From Labilithrix luteola (GTDB lineage: Bacteria; Myxococcota_A; Polyangia; Polyangiales; Polyangiaceae): a stretch of 64,000 bases of DNA. The notes below the pieces were generated by a model. It was given only the letters and a program-made list of their open reading frames with translations. It was not told the DNA's origin and did not search any database. Within the stretch, counting starts at the first letter, position 1, and each line of letters starts with the position of its first letter. The stretch lies in the NCBI RefSeq assembly GCF_001263205.1, contig NZ_CP012333.1, positions 868,001-932,000 on the forward strand, written 5' to 3'. Position numbers and translations under genes: made by a program. Positions 34,944 to 44,858 of this stretch are shown here, in pieces.

Positions 34944-36275
34944 TCATTCTCCGAATCGACGCCCTTCGTACGTGATCTTCCAGCCGACGCCCTTGTGCCG
35001 CAGCTCCGCCGTGTAGAGCGAGTCGGGTCGGAGGCGGCGCGAAATCATGGTCGCAATCGCGGTGGCGAGCACCAACGGGAGGACGATGGCGTAGTCCGCG
35101 GAGATCTCGAAGACGAACACCGCCGCCATCATCGGCGCGTGCGTCGTGGCGGCGACGGCTGCCGCCATTCCAACGAGAGCAAAGCTTCCCGGTGAGCCTG
35201 GAACGTGGCCGACCGCGTTGACCGCATGACCGAACAGGAGTCCGACGGCGCCGCCCAAAAACAGCGAGGGCGTAAAGACACCGCCCGGACTTCCCGACGA
35301 AACCGACGCCGTCGTGGCGAAGGCCTTGGCCACGAGGAGCACGGCCACGAGACCGAGGCTGTAGCGTCCGTCGAGCAGCTCGTTGAGGGGCTCGTATCCG
35401 TTGCCCGTGACTTGGGGAAGCTTGATGGCGAGCAGCCCAACGAGAGCACCGCCGAGCGCGGCGCGGAACGGCTGCTGGAGATAACCGCGCGCGAAGAGGC
35501 GCTCGCCCGCCGACAGCAGGCGCATGAAGCCCTGACCGACGAACGCCGCCACGACGCCGAGCAAGGCATGCGCGAGGAGCTCGGGCGACGACGCGATCGT
35601 GAACGCACGCGCCCCGTAGATCGGACCGCCGCCGACGAAGTAGCGCGTGAGTGCGGTCGCAATCGCGGTGGCCACCATCACCGGCAAAAGCGCCTCGAGC
35701 ACCACGACGCCGGTGACGATCTCGAGCACGAAGAGCACGGCCGCGAGAGGCGTGTTGTACGCGGCCGTGAAGCCGGCTGCCGTTCCCGCTGCGATGATCG
35801 CGCGCGTCGAGCGGTTCGACAGACTCGTAAACCGCGCCACCATGCTGCCGAGCGCACCACCGAACTGGATGAGCGGACCTTCGCGTCCGACCGAGCCACC
35901 GCTCGCAATCGCCACCCACGAACCGAGCGCCTTCCATGCGGTGCGCCCGAGTGAGAGCTGCGTCTTGCCGAGAACGACCGCTTCCATGACGTCGCCCACG
36001 CCGCCCTTGGTCGCCACGCGGGAGACGATGCCCGCGAGCAGCCCTCCCACCGCGGGAACGAGAACGCGCATGTACGGCGGGAGGCGCATGAACGCGTCGA
36101 GCACGTCGTGCCCACCGAGCATGCGATAGATGAACGAGAGGCTTGCACGGAAGGCGACGGCAAAGGCCGCCGAGCCGATCGCGACCAACGTCACGGCAAC
36201 GGCCACACGTGTGGCTTGCTCGGAAGGTTTCCTACCCGGATCGGGGGGACGGTCGGACTTCTCGCGATCGCTCAT
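34944..36275 (-). CDS. ClC-family chloride channel/antiporter
   Basis: 443 aa from the ATG at 36275; an in-frame ATG at 36293 adds six residues. About ten or more membrane helices. ClC signatures are visible: SGGSVGREGPLIQFGG with the gating glutamate of GREGP, AGFTAAYNTPLAAVLFVLE, SGSPGGVFTPSLFLGG (GxFxP) and APMMAAVFVFEI. No C-terminal CBS domains are present; the protein stops about 20 residues after the last helix. It moves chloride across the inner membrane, as channel or Cl-/H+ antiporter; the proton-side glutamate was not assigned. It starts 26 bases after the FadL-type gene. Confidence 0.9.
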   Translation of the reverse strand: MSDREKSDRPPDPGRKPSEQATRVAVAVTLVAIGSAAFAVAFRASLSFIYRMLGGHDVLDAFMRLPPYMRVLVPAVGGLLAGIVSRVATKGGVGDVMEAVVLGKTQLSLGRTAWKALGSWVAIASGGSVGREGPLIQFGGALGSMVARFTSLSNRSTRAIIAAGTAAGFTAAYNTPLAAVLFVLEIVTGVVVLEALLPVMVATAIATALTRYFVGGGPIYGARAFTIASSPELLAHALLGVVAAFVGQGFMRLLSAGERLFARGYLQQPFRAALGGALVGLLAIKLPQVTGNGYEPLNELLDGRYSLGLVAVLLVAKAFATTASVSSGSPGGVFTPSLFLGGAVGLLFGHAVNAVGHVPGSPGSFALVGMAAAVAATTHAPMMAAVFVFEISADYAIVLPLVLATAIATMISRRLRPDSLYTAELRHKGVGWKITYEGRRFGE

Positions 36276-36300
36276 GACTGCCGGCGACCGCATGGTGCAA

Positions 36301-38085
36301 TCAATCGAGGCCTTCCCACCACTCCTTCTTGTTCTGGGGCTTGTTCCCCTTCTTCTCGTCGTCCTTTTTCTCGTCTTTTTTCTTCGGCTGCTCGGGCGGA
36401 ACCTCGAGGTTCTTCTTCGGCTCCTCGGGCTTCTTGACGTCGTCCTTCTTGTCGTCGTCGGACTTCGTGCCCTCTTGGCTCTCGGAGGGCTCCGCAGGTG
36501 CGGCCTCTTCGTGCGGAAGCGAGCCGCTCGGGCCGCCTTCCCACAGCGGTAGCTCGTTGGCGCGCCCTGGTCCGAAGAACGCATCGAACGTCACCGACAC
36601 GCCGAACGAGAGGAGATGCGTGAAGCCTCGGTAGGCGCCCTCGTTGATGGCGCCGACGACGACGCCACTGCCGTCGACCGCGCGACCGTTCTCGGCGAGG
36701 TTGAGCGGACGTACGAGCCCAGCGCCATCACCAACGAGCCGCGGAATCGACGCGATGGCCGCGTAGGCAACGTCGAAACCGAACGCGCCCTTCTTGTATC
36801 CGAAGCCGATCGTACCGGCGATCTTGGCGAGCGTGTCGTTGTCGATGCGCGTGTACTCGAAGCGCGTGGCCGCGGAATCGAAGTACGCCCCCGCGCGCGC
36901 AGACATGACGCCGCCGAGCGCGTCGAAGTTCCACGTGCCGCCGCCGCGAATGCCGTACGTGTCGCGGTAGCCCTGCACGATGAAGTTGTCGATACGCTGG
37001 AGCGAGCCGACCGCCGGCACGGAGAGGCGCATGCCGTCACCGAGGGCACCGTTCCAAGCCTCGTAGGTCACGTCGAGCTCGAGATCGTAGACCTCGAAGT
37101 CACCGGCCATTTCGACGTAGCGCGCACCGGCGCGCGCCGTCCACGGCAGTTTGGTTGCGACCGTCGCGGCGCCCTGTCCGACCTTCCCGTCGAACTTCTC
37201 CGGCGCTCCCACGGTCATCGTTCCGGACGCGTCGATGCTGGCGGGCGTCTGGAACGTCAGACCGAAGGCAAGATTCTCGTCGGCACGGATGAGCGCGCCC
37301 ACGGTCGCCCCGAACGAGGAGCCGGAGACGTCGAGATTCGCTCGGCCGTCACAAGGCTGGTATTCGTGGCTCGTGCACTGACCTGCGTCGATCGACGACA
37401 TCCACGTGCGCCCGATGCTGGCCAGCACGAGATGGCCCGAGACGCCGAGATCGAGCCACGGCGCCACGCGGTAAGCCGCCGAGACCGTCGGGTAGAGGTA
37501 GCTCGTGCGCGACTGCACGAAGTCGTAGCGCGCGGCCGAAGGCGCGTTGTCGACGCCGAACGGGAACGTGCGATTGCCGACCGAAGGACGCCCGAAGATG
37601 CCGACGGCCGCCGTGAATCGATCGAACGTCCCGAAGTCCGACGAGAGCGCAGCGAACGGAGCGACCGACGCGCCGCCTTCGTTCGCGACCTTGGGGAACG
37701 GACTTCCCGCCCATGGCGTGTCGCCGTCGGCCCCGTCTCCGGGGAAGCGCCCCGCGCGCTGGAACGAGAACGAGCTCAGGTAAACGTTGGCGTTCGCGAG
37801 CAGCTTCGTCCCACGCTGCCGAGCAAGGCCTGCGGGGTTGTAATAGATGGCCGTGCCGTCATCGGCCTTGGCCACGAACGCGCCGCCGCGTCCGAGCGCC
37901 TGCGTGCCGTGATCGGGAATGTCCAGACCGCCGGCCATCGCCGACCGCGGACGCGCGACGCCCGCGCCCGCAATCGCCACGAAGAACGCCAACGATCGCC
38001 ACGGGAAACGAGAGAAAGCGAACGCGAGCGAGCGTGAGAGTGAGCGTGGGCGTGAGACCAAGACAGAGCTGCGCCCACGTCGCAC
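36301..38085 (-). CDS. FadL/OmpP1/TodX-type outer-membrane transporter with charged tail
   Basis: 594 aa, GTG start. The signal peptide ends RPRSAMA and the mature protein begins GGLDIPDHGTQALGRGGAF, followed by ADDGTAIYYNPAGLA. That is the FadL N-terminal hatch signature with the NPA motif. A barrel of about 14 strands follows to about residue 510. Relatives carry long-chain fatty acids or aromatics through the outer membrane. Unusually, the protein does not end at the last strand but adds about 75 residues rich in Lys, Glu, Asp and Pro, ending KKEWWEGLD. That tail should hang in the periplasm or outside. It is probably in one transcript with the ClC gene. Confidence 0.85.
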   Translation of the reverse strand: MRRGRSSVLVSRPRSLSRSLAFAFSRFPWRSLAFFVAIAGAGVARPRSAMAGGLDIPDHGTQALGRGGAFVAKADDGTAIYYNPAGLARQRGTKLLANANVYLSSFSFQRAGRFPGDGADGDTPWAGSPFPKVANEGGASVAPFAALSSDFGTFDRFTAAVGIFGRPSVGNRTFPFGVDNAPSAARYDFVQSRTSYLYPTVSAAYRVAPWLDLGVSGHLVLASIGRTWMSSIDAGQCTSHEYQPCDGRANLDVSGSSFGATVGALIRADENLAFGLTFQTPASIDASGTMTVGAPEKFDGKVGQGAATVATKLPWTARAGARYVEMAGDFEVYDLELDVTYEAWNGALGDGMRLSVPAVGSLQRIDNFIVQGYRDTYGIRGGGTWNFDALGGVMSARAGAYFDSAATRFEYTRIDNDTLAKIAGTIGFGYKKGAFGFDVAYAAIASIPRLVGDGAGLVRPLNLAENGRAVDGSGVVVGAINEGAYRGFTHLLSFGVSVTFDAFFGPGRANELPLWEGGPSGSLPHEEAAPAEPSESQEGTKSDDDKKDDVKKPEEPKKNLEVPPEQPKKKDEKKDDEKKGNKPQNKKEWWEGLD

Positions 38086-38142
38086 GCTGAGTATCTAACT
38101 GGCTTTTCGAACGCGCGTCGACCGTCGGTTCGAAGCGAGACG

Positions 38143-38598
38143 TCAAAAGACGACCCTGAGTCCTGATGGCCCCAGGGACTTCATTTCACCAGGGGCCGGC
38201 GCCGTGAAGAGCGGGTGCGTGTCTCCCGTTCCTCGGACGAGCAGATCGACGGTCCATGCCACGGCAAGCCCGGCCGCAACGCCGATCAGGTCCCACGTGA
38301 AGTCCTTCCACGACGGATCCCCATAGCCGGTGGCATCGAGGGCCTCCTTTCCTGCGCCGGCCAGGACACCGAGTCCCGCTCCGAGCAGCAGCGCATGACC
38401 TCGTGCGTCGAAGATGGCGCTTCCCACCCCGTAGCCGCCCGCGGCAATCGCCGCGGAGACGCTGAAGTGGAGCGCCTTGTCCTTACCGAACCACGGATCG
38501 GGGTCCGGCCCCGCCGCCCGAGCAGGCGCGGCGGACAAGAAGGAGAACGAGAGCGCGAACGCGAATGGGGCGAAGAAGCGAAAACTGCGTGCCTTCAC
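38143..38598 (-). CDS. YfiM/DUF2279-like membrane protein
   Basis: 151 aa with a signal peptide ending APARAA. The mature part has DKALHFSVSAAIAAGGYG, AGKEALDATGYGDPSWKDFTWDLIGVAAG and two or three hydrophobic segments. The DK-x-x-HF plus KE-x-D plus D-x-x-x-D-x-x-x-x-x-x-G pattern resembles YfiM/VanZ-like proteins. Activity is not established. Its ATG overlaps the stop of the large metzincin gene (ATGA), so the two are made together. Confidence 0.65.
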   Translation of the reverse strand: MKARSFRFFAPFAFALSFSFLSAAPARAAGPDPDPWFGKDKALHFSVSAAIAAGGYGVGSAIFDARGHALLLGAGLGVLAGAGKEALDATGYGDPSWKDFTWDLIGVAAGLAVAWTVDLLVRGTGDTHPLFTAPAPGEMKSLGPSGLRVVF

Positions 38599-41500
38599 GG
38601 ATTCGGAAGGGAAGCGTCGAGCGGTCTCACGAACGTCCTCACGAGCTCCCTCATGACCTCGATGTTCGCAACGTACCGCCGAAGCGCCGCGTCCGCTCCC
38701 GGAAAGTCCGGATTGAGCTGAGGCTTACCGTCTTTAAGTTCGAGAATCGGCGTGCCGTTCGCGTTGAGCAGGTAATAGCCCTGCGCGTCCGTCTTGCAGA
38801 GGTAGGCCTCGAATTCGAGGTTCGTCGCCCACTCGAGCATGCGCGCGCCGATGGTCTTTTCGTGAGCCACACCGAAGAGCGACTCGGTCCCCGCCGAATG
38901 CGCGCGGTAGGTGATGCTCGTGGCCGGATCGATGAACGTGTACGTCTCGGCCGCCGGCCACGAGATCTGCTCGGACTCGAGGGCCGTGATGCGCGCGTCG
39001 TTGATGAAGTCGAGCGACCAGCTCGTGGGGAAGAGCATCGTGCCCCACACCATCGCGTAGAGCTGCTCGTTCCAACCGAAGGTCGGGTCGACGATCTTGG
39101 CCGTGGTCGCACGCGTCCCGAGGCCGTCGACGAGGTGCCACGAGGGGTAGACGAGGTTCGCGCTCGGGATCGTCTCCGAACCGGTGACCGGCTCGGCCCA
39201 CGGTGCATACGACTCGATGTCTCCCGTCATGAGCGAGGCAAAGAGGCGCCGCATCTGCTGCGGGTAGATCGTCGCGAAGTTGACGTTCTTGTAGCGACCG
39301 TCGACGAAGTCCTCCTTCGAGTTCGAGATGAACGAGTCGAAGGCCTCCGAGAGGTAGTAGACGGCCGAGGTCTTGTCGTAGAACGAGCCGACCTGCTTCT
39401 GGTAGTCGGACCACCAGTAGCCCTGCGTGTAGTCGAAGTCGTTGTGCACGTAGCGGCCCTGACCGAGCGCCACCGAGAAGTCGTAGGTCGTGACCGAAGG
39501 CAGCGGATAGGCGTCGGCCATGTAAATGTTGCCGTTCAGACCGTACGGCGGGATGGCCGGACACTTCTGATCGCCGGTCGAGCAATACGCACCGGGCTCG
39601 GGTCGCGTGAGCGTGCGCGTGAAGAGGTCGAACGCGACGCTCGTGCCCATCGCCAGCGGACCGTAGTTTCCGTCGACGAGGAGCGCCGGGTCGGGGTTCG
39701 CGGGGTCTTCGACTTCGAGAACCATCGCGAACGCGAAGGTCTTCGCGAGCAGCTGGATGGTGTCGAGGTAGTGCGCCTGCACGCGTGACGTCACGTCGTA
39801 CGAATTGAACGTCGTGCGGTTGCGCCGGAAGTTGTCGAGGAGGTAGCGGTTCTCGTACGCGGTCTCGAGGAAGCGCACCTGCTCGTAAGGATCCGCGCCG
39901 GCGTCGTAGCGGAACGACGGCACGTTGCCGGAATCGGCGAACTCGTCGGACGAGAACATGTAGCCGCGACGCACGCGGCCCTGCGAATCGACCGCCTTCG
40001 ACGTGGTGAGGAAGCTCGCGTACTCGGGGACGGGCGCGAAGTCCTGCATGTCGCGGTAGTCGACGACGTCGAGCGCGGGTCGTTCACACGACGTACCGAG
40101 CGGCGACTTGTCGTCGGGTGAGCACGCGCCGACGAGCCCGAACTCCGCGGCGTACTGGCTGTAGTGGAGGTACTTGGCGTTCCCACCGTCCGGCTGCGGG
40201 AAGGAGTGCGTGCCGAAGAGGCCCGGCGGATCGTCGAAGCCGACGAGCTCGTAGGCCTTGGTCTTGCCGTCCCCCCCGCCCTGCACCGAGACCCCCGACA
40301 TGGCCCACACGTCGACCGTGCCGCCGTAACCGAAGCGCAGCGCAGCGCGGTCGTACTTGCCGATGAGATACATGTCGAGCGACTGGTCGCCCGGGTAGTC
40401 CATGACGCTCGCCGTGGCGTAGCCGCCGATGTTGCCGTCGATCTCTTCCTGCGTGATCGGATCGAGGTAGCGCGGACCGACGCAGCCCGAACCGTCGGTC
40501 GTTCCTTCCGCGCAGGCCTTGGTGACTGTGCCGTTCTTCGTGCGGAGCTGCCAGTACGAGTCGTCGTAATTGAGCGAGTCGAACGTGCCGGCGAAGTTGT
40601 GACGGAGCCCCATCGAGTGGCCGAACTCGTGGGAGAACACGCCGATGGCGAAGCTCTGACGCGCCCACTGGAAGACCTGGTCGCGATGGTTCTTCACCGC
40701 CCCGAGATCTTGCGGGTCGACCTTGCCGAAGCGTCGCTGCGCCTCGCGCGCGAGACCGAGCAGGTTGTCGACCTCGGGTCCTTCCCGACGGCACGCATGG
40801 CGGCCGGCGCGACCTTGCAAGGCGCGGTGGTCCATCGAGCGGCGCATCGCGAGGCTGAGCGGACCGAACGGAGAGGAGCGATCGATGGTGGTCTTCGTGA
40901 TCGGATCGTTGGGGTTGAAGCCTGCCGCCTGAGCGACCTCGGGCGTGATCATCTTCGCTTCCGTGTCCGTGCCGCGAAGCTTGGCGAGCCGCTGGTTGAT
41001 CGCGGCGTTGCCCACCCCGAGCTTGCCCGCGGCCTCGAGCGCCTTCATGCGCTCGCGATAGCGAAGCAGCGCGGGCTGGTGCTTGGCTTTGGACGCGCCG
41101 GTGGTGAAGGGCGCCATCGCCTTCGGGTCGAAGGCCCCGAGACGCCCCTTACGCTCCGCGCTGCTCATCGCGCGGGCGCCCGGATCGCCGAGCGCCTGAT
41201 TGCGGAGCCAGCCGGTGACGTCCTGACCGGCGATGTAGTCGTTCGGCGCGATCGTTCCGTCGAGGAGCTCGACGAGGTCGGCGACGGTGGCGGACGCGCG
41301 GTCGAGCGTGGCGCCCCACTGGTTCACGCTGCCGGCGATCTTCTCGCCGGTGAGTGGATCTTCGGCGTCGACCATGATTCCCCACGGGCCCTGTGCCTGC
41401 GGAGAGACGATGTACGTGTAAAAGTTGTAGCGAAGGTCGCCGAGGCGCGGGCTCAACCCTTCCTTCCCGCACGCGGGATCGTCGTTCTTCGGGTCGACCG

Positions 41501-43004
41501 GGTTGTGGCAAAGGACGAAGACGTTCGGAACCTCGGAGGCGCCCTTACCGACCGGCGGCACGTAGTCGTCGGACCAGTGCGCAGGCCAGCCGAGCTCGGA
41601 CTCGCAGTCGCCGCCTTTCGTACGCCTGCATTCGGCGACACGGCCGCTCAAGATGCCGGTGCGCACACCGTCGTTCCACGTTCCGATCACCTTCCGTGCC
41701 CCCGCGAAGAGGTCCGCCGGGAAGTCTCGGTTCACGTACCAGGGGATCGTCCGCACCTTGCGATCGCGAAGAGGGATCGTGCACACGTTGCGGAACTCGT
41801 CGCAGCGCGAGCCGCGCCCGACCTCTTCGCATTCGTCTTCCGTGCCGTTGCCGTCGAGATCACGATGGACGTCCGCGCCCACGGGCGTGGTGTCGGTGGT
41901 CGCGCACGCGACGACCGGATCGACGTGCGACTTCTCCCAGACGTTCCAGCGCGAGACGAAGCGATGCCACTTCTGGTCGACGATGCCGTAGTGGCGATCG
42001 TAGCCGTAGCGGTCGTTCGTGAAGAAGCCGAAGAGCTCCATCTTCTTGCCGTCGAAGTCGGCGGCTTCGTAGTCGGTGTCGACCACGCGACGGAACGCGA
42101 GGCGCATCGTCACCTCGCTCGGATTGCAGTTGATGCGCGGGTACGAACCGACGAGCAAGCAGGCGGGGAAGTCGCCGTACTCCTCGTCGTGGATCATCTG
42201 CGGCGAGGCAAACGCCTTGTTGGTGACGTCGAGGTACCCGCTATCGAGATCGAGCTGCGGGGCGTCGGGGCTCTGGGGATCGATGACGTTGAACGCGATC
42301 GGATCCCACTTCACGCCACCGTACAAACCGAGCTGCGAGACGGCGTCGAGATCGTAGGCGTCGGTAACGAGGTTCTTCGACCAGTCGACGCGAATGAACT
42401 CGCGCTGGTTCCACGGCCGATCCGTGTCGTTCTCGACGACCGCGTTGTTCTCTTCACCCGTCTGATGGTTGTAGTCGCGACGGATGTCGAATTGTTTGGT
42501 GATCGCGAACGTGGCGACCACCTGGCCGTCGGTCGTCGTTCGCGCCGGCACTTTCTGATCGGCCGCGGGCCTCGGCTCGTCGTTCCGCGCCGCACCGGTC
42601 GTGCCCTTCTCGTCGGTGTCGGCGACGAGCTCGTAGGCCAGACGCGCGACCAGCTTGTCGTTCGTGATTTCCCAGCGGATGCGCACCGTGGGTTGCGAGT
42701 CCGAGCTCGTGAAGAGGCCTTCTGAGCCCGCACCTGCGGACACGTCGACGACGGTCGTGCGGAAGTAGAACTCCGGATCGTCGGTCGCGTCTTCGAACTT
42801 TTCACCGATGAAGAACGACTTCGGAAGCGCGCCGAGATCGACCTGATTGATCGGATCCCGTTCGCCCGCGCATGCGGGGCCGAACACCGAGCAGCCGACG
42901 GCGAGAGCGAAGACCGGCCACGCGCGGGCAGCAGAAGCGGCAGAGAAACGACGCGAAACGAACGAAGCCACCGACGCGAATCGGGCCAAACCGACCAACG
43001 GCAT
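38595..43004 (-). CDS. Large metzincin-type zinc metalloprotease lipoprotein
   Basis: 1469 aa with AGAGGAG 5-6 bases before the ATG. The signal peptide ends ALAVGC with Cys38 the likely lipid anchor (a second candidate is Cys45). The catalytic core is HEFGHSMGLRHN: His792, Glu793, His796 and His802 form HExxHxxGxxH. It is followed by the Met-turn in SVMDYPG, which together define metzincins. The N-terminal 700 residues are beta-rich and unassigned, with one Ca-loop-like DLDGNGTEDECEE. The C-terminal 500 residues show DUF5117/5118-protease-like helices. It should degrade or process proteins at the outer envelope. Downstream it is coupled to the YfiM-like gene. Confidence 0.85.
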   Translation of the reverse strand: MPLVGLARFASVASFVSRRFSAASAARAWPVFALAVGCSVFGPACAGERDPINQVDLGALPKSFFIGEKFEDATDDPEFYFRTTVVDVSAGAGSEGLFTSSDSQPTVRIRWEITNDKLVARLAYELVADTDEKGTTGAARNDEPRPAADQKVPARTTTDGQVVATFAITKQFDIRRDYNHQTGEENNAVVENDTDRPWNQREFIRVDWSKNLVTDAYDLDAVSQLGLYGGVKWDPIAFNVIDPQSPDAPQLDLDSGYLDVTNKAFASPQMIHDEEYGDFPACLLVGSYPRINCNPSEVTMRLAFRRVVDTDYEAADFDGKKMELFGFFTNDRYGYDRHYGIVDQKWHRFVSRWNVWEKSHVDPVVACATTDTTPVGADVHRDLDGNGTEDECEEVGRGSRCDEFRNVCTIPLRDRKVRTIPWYVNRDFPADLFAGARKVIGTWNDGVRTGILSGRVAECRRTKGGDCESELGWPAHWSDDYVPPVGKGASEVPNVFVLCHNPVDPKNDDPACGKEGLSPRLGDLRYNFYTYIVSPQAQGPWGIMVDAEDPLTGEKIAGSVNQWGATLDRASATVADLVELLDGTIAPNDYIAGQDVTGWLRNQALGDPGARAMSSAERKGRLGAFDPKAMAPFTTGASKAKHQPALLRYRERMKALEAAGKLGVGNAAINQRLAKLRGTDTEAKMITPEVAQAAGFNPNDPITKTTIDRSSPFGPLSLAMRRSMDHRALQGRAGRHACRREGPEVDNLLGLAREAQRRFGKVDPQDLGAVKNHRDQVFQWARQSFAIGVFSHEFGHSMGLRHNFAGTFDSLNYDDSYWQLRTKNGTVTKACAEGTTDGSGCVGPRYLDPITQEEIDGNIGGYATASVMDYPGDQSLDMYLIGKYDRAALRFGYGGTVDVWAMSGVSVQGGGDGKTKAYELVGFDDPPGLFGTHSFPQPDGGNAKYLHYSQYAAEFGLVGACSPDDKSPLGTSCERPALDVVDYRDMQDFAPVPEYASFLTTSKAVDSQGRVRRGYMFSSDEFADSGNVPSFRYDAGADPYEQVRFLETAYENRYLLDNFRRNRTTFNSYDVTSRVQAHYLDTIQLLAKTFAFAMVLEVEDPANPDPALLVDGNYGPLAMGTSVAFDLFTRTLTRPEPGAYCSTGDQKCPAIPPYGLNGNIYMADAYPLPSVTTYDFSVALGQGRYVHNDFDYTQGYWWSDYQKQVGSFYDKTSAVYYLSEAFDSFISNSKEDFVDGRYKNVNFATIYPQQMRRLFASLMTGDIESYAPWAEPVTGSETIPSANLVYPSWHLVDGLGTRATTAKIVDPTFGWNEQLYAMVWGTMLFPTSWSLDFINDARITALESEQISWPAAETYTFIDPATSITYRAHSAGTESLFGVAHEKTIGARMLEWATNLEFEAYLCKTDAQGYYLLNANGTPILELKDGKPQLNPDFPGADAALRRYVANIEVMRELVRTFVRPLDASLPNP

Positions 43005-43129
43005 GCAAAGCTCCTCTTGTCCCCCCGGACGGCTACGAACGGCCCGCCGAACGGTGAAGGCGCCGCATGTAGCATTTTCCGACGAGCGTGCCAGCCGCGG
43101 GAAAGTCCCTTCGACGACTCGCGTGCAGT

Positions 43130-43810
43130 TTACACGCGACGCGTGAGGCGAACGGCGAGCAGGACGTAGACGACGAGGAGCACGAAGAGGATGACCGAGC
43201 TGGCGCGAGCGGGGAGATCGGCACAGAGCGGACCGCCAAGCAGGCTCGTGACGTGGCCGCGCGGCGTGATCAGGGCGAGGACCCCGCTTCCCGAGCCGAA
43301 AATCCAGTCAATTGCCAGGAGAAATCCGCGCATCGAGCCCTTGCCGATGGCCGATCCGACCGAGAAATAGGCGGCGTAGGCGGCGCCCCCGAGCAGTCCC
43401 GTTCCGAACGACGCGGGGAGATCCACGACGAGCGGCGGGTCTGTCGCTCCATGTGCCAGGACGCAAACGACCGCCGCGAGGATCGCCGAGACGAGTCCTG
43501 CGGCGCCGATCGCCACGAGGGTCGAGCCGAGCGCGGCTTGCTTCGGGCGAGCCCCGAGGAGGACGAGGCCGCGTACGCTCTTCTTGAGGCCCCCCTCGAA
43601 GTTGGCGCCCACGAGCGAGTAGCTGACGAGCGGGAGAACCAGGAATGCAAAGGTCCCGCGCATCACCTGGTCGGTGCCGTTCGTGGTGCCCCCGCTGCGA
43701 ACCGCCAGGGCACGAACGACGACGAAGAGCGTCCACCCGATGACAGGCCACCACGCACGATGCGTGCGGAGAAGACGGGCGAGGGACGCGCGCGCGAGTG
43801 TGAGGGTCAC
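43130..43810 (-). CDS. ABC-2-type permease-like membrane protein
   Basis: 226 aa, GTG start overlapping the TGA of the ATPase-like gene (GTGA). Six hydrophobic segments are seen (WWPVIGWTLFVVVRALAV, FAFLVLPLVSYSLVGANF, VAIGAAGLVSAILAAVVCVLA, and so on to ILFVLLVVYVLLAV). The KKSVRGLVLLGARPKQAALGS loop after the second helix is typical of ABC-2 exporters. With the other permease at 44855-45723 it would form the membrane part of a three-gene transporter. The substrate is unknown. Confidence 0.65.
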   Translation of the reverse strand: MTLTLARASLARLLRTHRAWWPVIGWTLFVVVRALAVRSGGTTNGTDQVMRGTFAFLVLPLVSYSLVGANFEGGLKKSVRGLVLLGARPKQAALGSTLVAIGAAGLVSAILAAVVCVLAHGATDPPLVVDLPASFGTGLLGGAAYAAYFSVGSAIGKGSMRGFLLAIDWIFGSGSGVLALITPRGHVTSLLGGPLCADLPARASSVILFVLLVVYVLLAVRLTRRV

Positions 43811-44858
43811 GACTCACCGTCCTGAGGAATCGAAGGACGCGGGGTCGACGGAGGGGGAACGGAGTCGGCAGGGGGCGCAGAGACGGGAGGAGGCGTAGGA
43901 GGCGCAGGGGCAGCTTGGGGCGCCGGGCTCCGCGGCGACGTCATCGCGGCGCGGATCTCGTCGATCGACAGGACCGCGGATTCGATGGCGTCGACCTGAA
44001 TCTTGGTGTGCGCGATGGCCAGATTCACGCTCGCGGCCACGGCGAGAAGCTCGGGACCGGACACCAGCACCACCGAGGCACCGGACGACGTGAAGGATGC
44101 GGTTTCGACGGAGGCGACCGCCGGATTGGCTCGCAACACCTCGGAGAGCTCCTCGACGCGCGCGCCCTCACTCTTCGGCACCACCACCCGCACGCTCGCC
44201 ACGCCCTGCCCGGCATGCGCGAGCCCGGGCGACAGGGGGTGAGAACGCCCTGGGTGAGGAGCACGAGTTGATCGCCGAGGCGCGTAGCATCGCGAACGGA
44301 GGCCGTGGTCACGACGACACACGCACCTTGCGCGGCCCGTGCGCGAAGCGCGTTCGTCACCCGCGCAGGGGCCACGGGCGAGAGCCCCCACAGCGGCTCT
44401 TCGACGAGCACGACCGGCGCGATCGACGTCACGGCGAGCGCAAGCGCCACGGCGCGAGCCTCGACCGGCGATAGCGACGACGTCTTGCGCGACGCGAGCG
44501 ATTCGAGTCCGAGGACCGCGAGGCGTTCGCGCGCGGGGCGCGGCGGCTCTTCGCGAAGGGCCGCCGAGAGCGCACACACCTCTTCGACGCGAAGCGCATC
44601 GGGAAGCACCACGTCTTGCGGGACGTACGCGATGCGCGGCTGAACCTCGCTCGGCGGCTGCGCCAGCACTTCGAGGCGACCGGACTGCACCTTGTCCGCG
44701 CCGGCGATGGTCCGCAGCAAGAGCGCCGTGCCGTCTGCCACCGAGCCGACGACGGCGAGAACGCCGCGCTCCCACGTGAGGCTCACGTTCTTGAGCATCG
44801 GCACCGGCATGCGCCGGCGCGCTTCGCCCCTCGCGGAAACGCCTTGGAGGACGATCAC
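43807..44858 (-). CDS. Degenerate ABC ATPase-like subunit, frame broken at 44235-44239
   Basis: The GTG at 44858 overlaps the stop of the upstream permease (GTGA) and follows GAGGAGG. The frame gives an ABC fold with eroded motifs: VVGSVADGTALL where Walker A GxxGxGKS is expected, RIAYVPQDVVLPDALRVEEV (Q-loop kept), SLSPVEARAVALALA for the signature, VLVEEPLWGL for Walker B, and VVTTAS with no switch His. After VLLTQGVLTP the frame degenerates, while the next frame continues LSPGLAHAGQGVASVRVVVPK to a Pro-rich tail. One extra base in the G5 run at 44235-44239 (coding C5) restores 350 aa. ATP hydrolysis looks unlikely. Confidence 0.65.

Noticed and set aside
40164..42725. Open frame of 853 codons on the plus strand
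   Set aside because: It lies wholly opposite the metzincin gene, has no domain or signal, and is Arg/Val/Asp-rich as expected for the antisense of high-GC coding DNA.
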